Program-made: the position numbers and the translations under genes
Shown here: positions 33,881 to 41,305 of the stretch, piece after piece
Layout of the letters: each line of letters begins with the position of its first letter
How positions within the stretch are numbered: position 1 is the stretch's first letter
The notes under the pieces: generated by a model
Databases searched by the model: none
What the model saw: the letters and a program-made list of their open reading frames with translations, nothing else
Told to the model about the DNA's origin: nothing
Assembly: GCF_016765585.1 (NCBI RefSeq)
Contig: NZ_JAESWC010000002.1
Coordinates: 930,001 to 994,000 of the forward strand
Origin: Clostridium rhizosphaerae
GTDB lineage: Bacteria > Bacillota > Clostridia > Clostridiales > Clostridiaceae
DNA: 64,000 bases
Direction: 5' to 3'

Positions 33881-35609
33881 TTTGCATCAACTCCTTGCCT
33901 ATTTGAGAACGGAATATATCCTGATAAACCTTGCAGCTTTCCATAAGTTTTTCATGGGTTCCAAGTCCTGCTATGCTTCCATTATCTAAAACCACTATCT
34001 TGTCTGCTCCCATTACTGAAGTTATTCTTTGAGCTATTATTATTGTTGTAAGATTTTTAGAATAATCCTTTAAGGCCTCTCTGATTTTTGCTTCTGTAGT
34101 AACATCTACTGCACTTGTACTGTCATCAAGTATAAGTATCTCAGGTTTTTTAATTAAAGCACGAGCTATAGATACACGCTGCTTTTGTCCGCCGGATAGA
34201 TTAACTCCCCCTTGGCCAAGCTGAGTATTATATCCTTCTGGCATGGTTTGTATAAAGCTATGTGCTTCTGAAACCTTTGCAGCTTCAATAACCTCTTCTT
34301 CCGAAGCATCTTCCTTTCCCCATTTTATATTCTCTATTAAGCTTCCAGTAAAAAGAATACTCTTTTGAGGAACCAAAGCTATTTTTTCTCTTAGGTTATT
34401 TAGAGTATATTGCTTTACATCTATCCCATCTACTAAGACTCTTCCAAAATTGCAATCATAAAATCTAGGGATTAAGCTTACAAGCGTACTTTTTCCCGAA
34501 CCTGTAGAACCTATAATTCCAACAGTTTCTCCTTTAAGAAAACTTAGATTAATATTTGTAAGAACTGGTTCGCCAGAATTCTTATTATAAGAAAAACTTA
34601 CATTTTCAAAATCAACTCTTCCCTTTATTTCTGAAGACTCCATACTACTCTCTGCAAATATAAGATTATTTTCTTCTAAAAACACTTCACCGATTCTTTC
34701 AGCAGAAGCTCTGGCTCTAATAAACATCATAAAAACATTTGAAATCATCATCAGAGAAAACAAAATTTGAGTCATGTAATTTGTAAACGCAATAATCTGG
34801 CCAACCTTTATTTGTCCTTGACTAACTCTTAGTCCTCCAAGCCAAAGTACAACTACTATACCCATATTTACAGTAAAAGTTATAAAAGGATTAAACATAG
34901 CCATTACTCTCATAGCTTTAATATTTTGAGAAGCAAGTAAATCATTAGCTTCATTAAAACGTTCAGTTTCATAGTTAAATCTATTAAAAGCTTTTACTAC
35001 TCTTACTCCTGAAAGGTACTCTCTCATAACACTGTTTACTTTATCTAGAGCTCTTTGAACCTTTACAAAATAAGGGTATCCTGTTTTCATACTCAAATAG
35101 ATTATTAATCCAACCACAGGTACTACTATAAGCAAAATTATTGCCATTTTAGGATTTAGTACATAGGCCATAATAAGACTTCCAATACACACTATGGGAG
35201 CTTTTACGAAGATTCTCATTGTTCCATGAACAAAACCCTGTACTTGAGTAACATCGTTTGTAAGTCTTGTAATCAGAGAAGCTGTCTGCAGCTTGTCTAT
35301 ATTTTCAAAGGAAAAGCTTTGTACTTTCTTATATAGGTCAGAGCGTAAATCTGCTCCAAAGCTTTGTGATACATTGCTTGAAACAATATTTCTCACCACT
35401 GCGCCTACAGCGCCTATCGCTGTTACAAGGAGCATTAATCCTCCATAAGAAAGCACATAATCCATTTTACCGCCAGCTACTCCCCTATCTATAATTTTTG
35501 ACATTATCGTTGGCTGAAGCAAATCACAAATTGCCTCCACCATTAAAAAACATATTGCAAGCATAAAAAGCTTCCAGTATTTTTGTATGTATTTCTTATA
35601 CGGCTTCAC
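33870..35609 (-). CDS. ABC exporter half-transporter, degenerate-site subunit
   Basis: A 579-residue TMD-NBD protein. Walker A GSTGSGKSTL and signature LSGGQKQR are normal, but Walker B is ILILDDSTSAVD (Asp in place of the catalytic Glu) and the switch is IIIAQRITS (Gln in place of His). This is the TM287-like pattern: its own Walker B site pairs with LSQGQ of the partner to make a non-hydrolysing site, while the other site remains active. The frame ends within the partner's start, indicating obligate coexpression. A -10 TATAAT lies at 35653-35658. Confidence 0.92.
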   Translation of the reverse strand: MKPYKKYIQKYWKLFMLAICFLMVEAICDLLQPTIMSKIIDRGVAGGKMDYVLSYGGLMLLVTAIGAVGAVVRNIVSSNVSQSFGADLRSDLYKKVQSFSFENIDKLQTASLITRLTNDVTQVQGFVHGTMRIFVKAPIVCIGSLIMAYVLNPKMAIILLIVVPVVGLIIYLSMKTGYPYFVKVQRALDKVNSVMREYLSGVRVVKAFNRFNYETERFNEANDLLASQNIKAMRVMAMFNPFITFTVNMGIVVVLWLGGLRVSQGQIKVGQIIAFTNYMTQILFSLMMISNVFMMFIRARASAERIGEVFLEENNLIFAESSMESSEIKGRVDFENVSFSYNKNSGEPVLTNINLSFLKGETVGIIGSTGSGKSTLVSLIPRFYDCNFGRVLVDGIDVKQYTLNNLREKIALVPQKSILFTGSLIENIKWGKEDASEEEVIEAAKVSEAHSFIQTMPEGYNTQLGQGGVNLSGGQKQRVSIARALIKKPEILILDDSTSAVDVTTEAKIREALKDYSKNLTTIIIAQRITSVMGADKIVVLDNGSIAGLGTHEKLMESCKVYQDIFRSQIGKELMQNGK

Positions 35610-35963
35610 TAGACCATCCCCTTAAATACTTGTATTTGCAACTAATAAAAATATTATAACACAATTTACTATTTGAATTCATCTTGCCATCAAAGCTAAT
35701 TGAAAGTTTTCCATCTAATTCTTGCACTTATTTTGTTGTCTTATGCTTCATATAACAAATATATTATATTTTTATATTATTTATATTTTTTGTTCATATA
35801 AATTTTGCAATTTAAATATTTAAAAATTCATTTTTAGCATTGACTATAACCATAAATAAAGCATATAATAATTATTATGAAGGATGAATAATTCATTTTT
35901 GCATACTTCATCATTTTACATCAAACTATGACATTTTATATTAATCTGATATAAATATAAGCT
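35610..35963. promoter_or_regulatory. Divergent promoter region
   Basis: About 350 very AT-rich bases between the ABC exporter genes and the DnaA-N-like gene. Plus strand: -35 TTGACT (35840-35845), 18 bases, -10 TATAAT (35864-35869), giving a ~105-base leader. Minus strand: -10 TATAAT (35653-35658) with no good -35. I see no gene here. Confidence 0.55.
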
Positions 35964-35980
35964 TGAAAGGAGATTTTTGT

Positions 35981-36340
35981 ATGAAAAATTTATCATTAAT
36001 CAGTCAAAATATCTGTGATTTACTTAAAGGAGAATACAATGAGGTTATATATAAGGCATGGCTTTTCTTTACTGAAAAAGCTTTTATTGAAGAAGAAAAT
36101 ATTATAATTACTGTTCCTAATCAATATATTAAAGAAACCTTAGGAGAAAGGTACCTCTCTCATATTGAGGAGCTTTACAGACGAGAACTTCAATTTTCAA
36201 AGCTAATAATAAAAACAGATGGAGAAAATGATATTGATAAAAAGCACAATAATTTTGAAGAATATCTACAAGATGAAAATCCTTCAATCTTCATGGAAAA
36301 AATAATGCTTTCTTCAAAGAAATTTTTTGTTTCCTTTTAG
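35981..36340 (+). CDS. Stand-alone DnaA domain-I-like protein
   Basis: A 119-residue protein whose first ~75 residues look like the N-terminal domain of DnaA: the pattern AWLFFTEKAFIEEENIIITVPNQYI then GERYLSHIEEL matches the helix, two strands and PN-x-Y/F-x-x-x-x-x-x-x-R-Y signature of that domain. The AAA+ ATPase and the DNA-binding domain IV are absent; instead a short acidic tail follows (~80-119). DnaA domain I self-associates and binds helicase and regulators, so a free copy could modulate initiation (inference). AAAGGAG precedes ATG 35981; TTG 35963 is less likely. Confidence 0.65.
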   Translation: MKNLSLISQNICDLLKGEYNEVIYKAWLFFTEKAFIEEENIIITVPNQYIKETLGERYLSHIEELYRRELQFSKLIIKTDGENDIDKKHNNFEEYLQDENPSIFMEKIMLSSKKFFVSF

Positions 36341-36451
36341 TATCAATTACTATAGCCCTCTAATTAAATATATAATATAATCAATATGAAATGCAATGTA
36401 TCCTTAAAGTGATATTTTTCATTTCATATTATTTTTTAGGGAGATTTTATA

Positions 36452-37192
36452 ATGAATAAAAGAAAATTTTTAAGATTCATCCCTCTTCTATTAATCGTCT
36501 TAATAATCAGTTACTCTGCTTTCTGGGTATTAAGTTATTCCCGCCCTACCGAAGATGCTATTACAGCATTTAATAGCAATAGTAATATTGAAGTATTAAA
36601 TGATAAGTTTATAACTTTTACACCAAAAGATAAGAAAACTGAAACCGGATTTATATTTTATCCAGGCGGCAAGGTAGCTCCTGAAGCCTACGCTCCTATA
36701 TGCAGCAAAATAGCTTCACAAGGCTATAAGGTTATAATAGTACCTATGCCTTTAAATCTTGCAGTCTTAAATGGCGATAAAGCTCAAGAGGTAATAAAAG
36801 CTTATCCCGAAATTAAAAATTGGGTTATAGGTGGACATTCTTTAGGGGGTGTTATTGCAGCAAGCTTTGCTAAAAAGCATACTGATGAAATAAAAGGACT
36901 TGTTATGTTTGCAGCTTATCCTCAAGCAAAAGACGATATGTCTAAAGATGATCTAAAAGTTTTATCATTATGGGGAAGTGAAGATGGTTGTGCGGACATT
37001 TCTAAAGTTACTGGAGCTAAAGCTATAGTTCCTAAAGATGCTGAGTTTATGCCTATTGAAGGCGGAAATCATGCTCAATTTGGAAGCTATGGTGCTCAAA
37101 AGGGTGATAATCCCGCTAAAATTCCTGCAGTTCAGCAGCAAAGTATTGCAGTACAGTACACCGTCAGCTTATTAAGTGAAGTTTCAAAATGA
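36452..37192 (+). CDS. Membrane-anchored alpha/beta hydrolase
   Basis: A 246-residue protein. Residues ~6-27 form one hydrophobic helix, a signal anchor, so the rest faces outside. The fold fits the Abhydrolase_5-like group: the oxyanion region FIFYPGGKV, nucleophile elbow VIGGHSLGGVIAA, Asp in LSLWGSEDG and His in IEGGNHAQFG complete the triad. The natural ester or other substrate is unknown. AGGGAG precedes the ATG. It is closed by the long hairpin at 37243-37285. Confidence 0.88.
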   Translation: MNKRKFLRFIPLLLIVLIISYSAFWVLSYSRPTEDAITAFNSNSNIEVLNDKFITFTPKDKKTETGFIFYPGGKVAPEAYAPICSKIASQGYKVIIVPMPLNLAVLNGDKAQEVIKAYPEIKNWVIGGHSLGGVIAASFAKKHTDEIKGLVMFAAYPQAKDDMSKDDLKVLSLWGSEDGCADISKVTGAKAIVPKDAEFMPIEGGNHAQFGSYGAQKGDNPAKIPAVQQQSIAVQYTVSLLSEVSK

Positions 37193-37242
37193 TAAAAAGA
37201 GGGATCTTGCCACTGCTGAGTATACCGAAGATAGCACAAAAG

Positions 37243-37285
37243 CCGGCTTAAGCAATGTATAAAATACAATGTTTAAGCCGGCTTT
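37243..37285. terminator. Bidirectional terminator
   Basis: Arms GCCGGCTTAA and TTAAGCCGGC with inner ACAATGT-type pairing form a long hairpin between the hydrolase and infC. It closes both, so infC has no downstream partner. Confidence 0.85.
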
Positions 37286-37308
37286 AAAATATTCATCAAA
37301 ATATTATA

Positions 37309-37815
37309 TTACTGCTTTTTAGGTGCCATAATCATTATCATATTATTTCCTTCAAGCTTTGCAGGCTTCTCAACTACTCCTGCTTCACCAATTCTATCAA
37401 CAAAATCCTGCATTACTTTATATCCAACATTAGTATTAGCATTTTGTCTTCCTCTAAATCTAATAGTTACCTTAACTTTATCTTCATTTTCTAAAAATCT
37501 TTTAGCATTATTAGCCTTAACATCTATATCATGATCTTCGATAGTCGGGCTTAATCTTATTTCTTTAAGATCAACAATCTTCTGATTTTTCTTCATTTCT
37601 TTTTGTTTCTTAGATTGTTCATAAAGAAATTTATTATAGTCCATAATTCTGCATACAGGCGGATTAGCTCCAGGCGAAATCATAACTAAGTCCATGTCCT
37701 TCTCTATCGCCATATCCAATGCTGCTCTTGTACTAATTATTTCACTACCTTCATCAGAAACTAATCTAATTTCCTTTTCTCTTATTCCTTCGTTTAAATT
37801 TGCATTTTTATTAAT
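37309..37815 (-). CDS. infC: Translation initiation factor IF-3 with ATT start codon
   Basis: IF-3 binds the 30S subunit and checks initiator tRNA pairing. The first ATG (37719) is internal; the coding frame continues upstream through NEGIREKEIRLVSDEG, the normal IF-3 beginning, to ATT at 37815 (or 37818) behind GGAGGTG. This gives 168 residues, the normal size. AUU starts are the known basis of IF-3 self-repression. The C-domain has IRLSPTIEDHD and KVTIRFRGRQNANTNVG; the QNAN stretch departs from the usual EMAHT. rpmI and rplT, its usual partners, do not follow, so it may be a second copy or a moved gene. Confidence 0.88.
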   Translation of the reverse strand: MNKNANLNEGIREKEIRLVSDEGSEIISTRAALDMAIEKDMDLVMISPGANPPVCRIMDYNKFLYEQSKKQKEMKKNQKIVDLKEIRLSPTIEDHDIDVKANNAKRFLENEDKVKVTIRFRGRQNANTNVGYKVMQDFVDRIGEAGVVEKPAKLEGNNMIMIMAPKKQ

Positions 37816-37903
37816 AATAACACCTCCATTATTTTACCTTTTAGTTTAACACAAATTTATTTTATTATTATAGTATATGTAACAAATTAGCTTATGTTAT
37901 AAA

Positions 37904-37942
37904 ATAAATGCTATCAATACCTTAAGCACTGATAGCATTTAT
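37904..37942 (-). terminator. Terminator after the micro-ORF, before infC
   Basis: A 13-bp stem ATAAATGCTATCA / TGATAGCATTTAT just past the 24-residue ORF, followed on the minus strand by TTTATAAC. It could also act as an attenuator for infC. Confidence 0.65.
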
Positions 37943-37946
37943 ACTA

Positions 37947-38021
37947 TTAGTCAGCTAAAGATTCAGCCAAACATTCTTCAATAACATCTTCTGTTATTAC
38001 AAATATTCTTTCTTCGTTCAT
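37947..38021 (-). CDS. 24-residue micro-ORF upstream of infC
   Basis: ATG 38021 follows AGGAGGTAAAA, the best possible site, and the frame encodes an acidic peptide starting MNEERIFVITEDVIEE with one cysteine, ending LAESLAD. It is preceded by a promoter and ~290-base untranslated leader and followed by a hairpin. There is no signal peptide. It could be a regulatory leader peptide or a small functional protein. Confidence 0.5.
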   Translation of the reverse strand: MNEERIFVITEDVIEECLAESLAD

Positions 38022-38347
38022 TTTTACCTCCTAATTTCCTAGAGACCTTGAATTTCAACATAAATTCTGTAGTCTGCGTCTTCTTATAGAATCGCTGCAA
38101 TATACTAGTATACTTATAAGAAGTATCATTTAGTACAAAACACAAACAGAATTTTAATAATCAGGAATTAAATTAGAAGGAAAAGAAGGGCAATATTGAT
38201 TGTAACAGACCTGTCAATTCTAATTATCTATATTTCTAATATTTAAAACAAAGTCAATTTTGCAAATTTTAACTTGCAACTATTCTATAATTTAATTGAT
38301 TTTTTTATCAACTTAATAAGTATAATATATTCAGCCATAAAACACAA
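38022..38347 (-). promoter_or_regulatory. Promoter and long leader of the micro-ORF
   Basis: Minus strand: -35 TTGTGT (38342-38347), 17 bases, -10 TATACT (38319-38324). The following ~290 bases contain no gene but have pairing potential, including CTTCTTATA/TATAAGAAG around an AGTATACTAGTAT palindrome (near 38085-38130). No known riboswitch or T-box signature is visible. Confidence 0.45.
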
Positions 38348-38379
38348 GTTATTTCTTTTGGAAAACTTTTTACTAATAG

Positions 38380-38425
38380 AAACAGCTGAGGCAGGATTTT
38401 ATTATTCTTGCTTCAGCTGTTTTTT
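38380..38425 (-). terminator. Terminator of the purine permease gene
   Basis: Arms AACAGCTGA and TCAGCTGTT with T-run on both strands, just past the permease stop on the minus strand. Confidence 0.85.
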
Positions 38426-38433
38426 AACTATAA

Positions 38434-39726
38434 TTATATAAAAAACTTTAACACAAATAATATTCCTATTATAAAAGTTGCAATTGATATATCTTTAGCC
38501 TTTCCAGTAGCTAGTTTAATAACTACATAGGATATCATTCCAAATGCAATACCATCAGCTATGCTGTAGGATAAAGGCATTATTATAAGTGTAATAAAGG
38601 CTGGTATAGCCTCTGAAAAATCAGTAAGGTCTATTTCTTTTATTGGCTCAAGCATAAACAATCCAACTAATATTAATGCTGGTGCTGTTGCTGGTGCAGG
38701 TATCATTAAAAATAGTGGTGATAGAAATAATGCTATTATAAACATAACAGCAGTAGAAACAGCGGTAAGTCCAGTTCTTCCACCTTCCGCTACTCCTGAT
38801 GCACTTTCAACATAAGCAGTTAAGGCACTTGTTCCAAGCATAGCACCTAAAGTTGTTCCAATTGCATCAGCAAGCAGTGCATGTTTAGCTCTTGGCACAT
38901 TTCCCTTTTCATCAATCATATTTGCCTTTGTGGCAACTCCTACTAAGGTACCTATAGTATCAAACATATCCATAAATAAGAATGTAAATAAGACAACAAG
39001 CATATCTAAACTAAATACATGATTCCATTCAAAATGCATAAAAGTTGGTCTTAAGGATGGTGGAGCACTTATAAAGCTTGTAGGTATTTTTGTTATTCCC
39101 ATTGGAATTCCTATAAGAGTTGTTGCCAGTATTCCAATAAGAAATGCTCCTTTAACCTTTCTTGCTACTAATATTGCTGTTATTAATATTCCTATTATAG
39201 CAAGAAGAGTAAACGGATCTCCTAAGTTTCCAAGCTGTACTATTGTACTGCCCTCTTTATGAATTACAATTTTAGCATTATCAAAACCTAGAAACGCTAT
39301 AAAAAGTCCTATTCCAACGGAAATTGCTCTTTTTATATTAAGTGGAATACAGTTAACTATAGCTTCACGAACATTAAATACAGTTAAGAGTATAAATATA
39401 ATTCCTTCAAGCAGAACTGCAGTTAATGCAAACTGCCAGGAGTACCCCATACCTTTGACTACTGTAAAGGCAAAGAAGGCGTTAAGTCCCATACCTGGTG
39501 CCGCAGCAAAAGGTAGTTTTGCATAAATTCCTATAAATAGCGTAGTTATTATTGTAGCTATAGCAGTTGCAGTAAAGACAGCACCAAAATCCATTCCAGA
39601 CTGGGATAGTATACTTGGATTAACAATTAGTATGTACGCCATGGTCATAAAGGTAGTTATACCTGCCACAATTTCAGTTTTAACTGTTGTCTTGTTCTCC
39701 TTTAATTTAAAAAATGTTTGTAACAT
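38434..39726 (-). CDS. pbuG: NCS2/AzgA-family guanine-hypoxanthine (adenine) permease
   Basis: Proton-coupled nucleobase uptake. The 430-residue protein has the AzgA/PbuG hallmarks MAYILIVNPSIL, the helix-1 region PFAAAPGMGLNAFFAFT, LFMDMFDTIGTLVGVA and the conserved GTSALTAYVESASGVAEG in the substrate region. Twelve to fourteen membrane segments are apparent. Start ATG 39726 follows GGGAGATGAT; 39759 is less likely. A promoter TTGATT-N17-TAATAT lies upstream, with direct CAATATAGTTT repeats and ACGAAC motifs further out. No purine riboswitch is seen. Confidence 0.9.
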   Translation of the reverse strand: MLQTFFKLKENKTTVKTEIVAGITTFMTMAYILIVNPSILSQSGMDFGAVFTATAIATIITTLFIGIYAKLPFAAAPGMGLNAFFAFTVVKGMGYSWQFALTAVLLEGIIFILLTVFNVREAIVNCIPLNIKRAISVGIGLFIAFLGFDNAKIVIHKEGSTIVQLGNLGDPFTLLAIIGILITAILVARKVKGAFLIGILATTLIGIPMGITKIPTSFISAPPSLRPTFMHFEWNHVFSLDMLVVLFTFLFMDMFDTIGTLVGVATKANMIDEKGNVPRAKHALLADAIGTTLGAMLGTSALTAYVESASGVAEGGRTGLTAVSTAVMFIIALFLSPLFLMIPAPATAPALILVGLFMLEPIKEIDLTDFSEAIPAFITLIIMPLSYSIADGIAFGMISYVVIKLATGKAKDISIATFIIGILFVLKFFI

Positions 39727-39790
39727 TTTATCATCTCCCGAGTTATTTCTTTTAAGCACTTGTCCATATTATCAGTTTTACTTTAAAAAA

Positions 39791-39884
39791 TCAATATAGT
39801 TTACGAACAATTTATTAAAAATATCCAATATAGTTTGCATTTAACGAATTTATTAATTTATTTTCAAGCCTAGTGTTCGTATAT
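39791..39884. promoter_or_regulatory. Repeated motifs upstream of the purine permease
   Basis: CAATATAGTTT occurs at 39792-39802 and 39826-39836. ACGAAC follows the first copy, and the inverted GTTCG occurs near 39873. They resemble PurR boxes only loosely (CCGAAC expected) and the spacing is not that of known paired boxes. Confidence 0.25.
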
Positions 39885-39944
39885 ATTTTTCGTGTAAATT
39901 TCAATCTATATTTTATGCTTTCAGTAGCAAAGTTATTCTTAAAT

Positions 39945-39952
39945 CATATACT
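39945..39952 (+). promoter_or_regulatory. Possible sigma-E -10 element of cotJ
   Basis: CATATACT resembles the mother-cell sigma-E -10 consensus CATACA-T, ~45 bases before cotJA. No convincing -35 is seen. Confidence 0.35.
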
Positions 39953-39996
39953 GATATTGTGTTAGCAACTTTAGAAACCTTTAAGGAGGAGAAAAA

Positions 39997-40248
39997 ATGG
40001 CTTATATAGCAAAACCAGATGGAGAAATGTACGATGCAAATTGTATGCCTATGATGAATTGTATCCCCCAAGAGACTGTGATTAAAAATGTAAGACTTGC
40101 AGCTGCCTATGTTCCATATCAGTTTATGTGCGAGCTCTTTAGACCAATAGAGGCATTAAAGAGGGGCACAGCCTTTCCTGAGCTCTATAGTCCTTATGAA
40201 CCAAGAGATAAAAAATACAAATCACCAAAGTCATATGAATGCGATTAA
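39997..40248 (+). CDS. cotJA: Spore coat protein CotJA
   Basis: An 83-residue CotJA-family protein. The conserved part is VRLAAAYVPYQFMCELFRP then IEALKRGTAFPELYSPY. CotJA is needed for CotJC assembly in the spore coat, made in the mother cell. AAGGAGG precedes the ATG. It is the first of three genes in the classic cotJABC order, 15 bases before cotJB. Confidence 0.95.
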   Translation: MAYIAKPDGEMYDANCMPMMNCIPQETVIKNVRLAAAYVPYQFMCELFRPIEALKRGTAFPELYSPYEPRDKKYKSPKSYECD

Positions 40249-40263
40249 GAAGGAGGCATTATT

Positions 40264-40536
40264 ATGAAAGAAAATATGAGTAAAATGGATCTAAAAAGAC
40301 AAATAGCAGCAGTTCATATGATGCTTGAAGATCTTCAATTATATCTTAATACCCATCCCACAGATAAAGAAGCTTTAGCAAAGCGAAATACTTTTGTTAA
40401 AGAATTTAAAATGTTAAGAGACGAGTATAACAAGTGTTTTGGCATGATATCTCAGGACGATTCACTCAGCCCATACCCATGGCATTGGATTAATGAACCT
40501 TGGCCTTGGGAATACGAAGCAAATTATAAGCTTTAA
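40264..40536 (+). CDS. cotJB: Spore coat protein CotJB
   Basis: A 90-residue CotJB protein: DLKRQIAAVHMMLEDLQLYLNTHP, then the Trp-rich C-terminal YPWHWINEPWPWEYEANY typical of the family. It is an inner coat-associated protein of unknown chemistry. It sits between cotJA (15 bases) and cotJC (18 bases) with AAGGAGG before the ATG. Confidence 0.95.
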   Translation: MKENMSKMDLKRQIAAVHMMLEDLQLYLNTHPTDKEALAKRNTFVKEFKMLRDEYNKCFGMISQDDSLSPYPWHWINEPWPWEYEANYKL

Positions 40537-40554
40537 GGAAAGGAGATTTAGTAT

Positions 40555-41154
40555 ATGTGGACATACGACAAGATACTTGAATTCCCAGTTAAAATAAAAA
40601 ATCCTAATCCAGCTATGGCAAAACTTATAATAACTCAATACGGGGGACCAGATGGAGAACTTGCCGCTTCATTGAGATACCTAAGCCAAAGATTTTCAAT
40701 GATTACCCCTCAAGCTATTGCAACTTTAAACGACATAGGAACAGAAGAATTAGCTCACCTTGAAATTGTTGGAGCTATTGTTAATCAGCTAGTTAAAGGT
40801 GCTAGTCTCGAGGAAATAAAAAAGGCAGGATTAGACACCTATTATGTGGATCACGATAGAGGAATTTATCCTGTAAGTGCGGCAGGAGTTCCTTTTAACG
40901 CTGCATATATTCAAGTAAAAGGCGACCCAATAGTTGACCTGACAGAGGACCTTGCCGCTGAACAAAAAGCAAGAGCTACCTACGAATACTTAATTAATAT
41001 GGCTGATGACCCTGACGTTATAGAACCATTAAAGTTCCTTCGAGAAAGAGAAGTTGTTCATTTTCAAAGATTTGGAGAAGCTTTACGAATAGTTCAGGAT
41101 CATTTACAGGAGCCTCACTTATTCATGATGCCTAAACCAGACTTTTTAAAATAA
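40555..41154 (+). CDS. cotJC: Spore coat protein CotJC, manganese-catalase family
   Basis: A 199-residue ferritin-like protein of the Mn-catalase family. Metal-binding Glu/His residues are visible in DIGTEELAHLEIVGAIV and REREVVHFQRFGEAL, and the early YGGPDGELAASLRYLSQRF is typical of CotJC. It is a coat constituent that may scavenge peroxide. A hairpin terminator follows. Confidence 0.95.
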   Translation: MWTYDKILEFPVKIKNPNPAMAKLIITQYGGPDGELAASLRYLSQRFSMITPQAIATLNDIGTEELAHLEIVGAIVNQLVKGASLEEIKKAGLDTYYVDHDRGIYPVSAAGVPFNAAYIQVKGDPIVDLTEDLAAEQKARATYEYLINMADDPDVIEPLKFLREREVVHFQRFGEALRIVQDHLQEPHLFMMPKPDFLK

Positions 41155-41171
41155 AATACTTAGCTTTCCAT

Positions 41172-41203
41172 AAAAACTGTTGAAGCTTAATTCAGCAGTT
41201 TTT
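41172..41203 (+). terminator. Terminator of cotJABC
   Basis: A 13-bp stem (AAAAACTGTTGAA with TTCAGCAGTTTTT, one G-T pair) followed by T-rich sequence. Confidence 0.8.
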
Positions 41204-41305
41204 ATATTTACGTTAACTTTACTTAAATGTAGTGAAATTAAGAAGAATTTATGTTATAATTTGAACTTGTGTGTCAAAATTATAAATAAAGGATGGATGT
41301 AAACT

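Noticed and set aside
37717-37719. ATG at 37719 as the start of IF-3
   Set aside because: It would remove the conserved N-terminal segment; the upstream ATT with GGAGGTG restores the normal length.
38022-38347. T-box or known riboswitch in the leader of the micro-ORF
   Set aside because: The T-box sequence and other signatures I know are absent; only general pairing potential is seen.
39727-39996. Purine riboswitch before the purine permease
   Set aside because: The three-way-junction core and its conserved loop sequences are not found.
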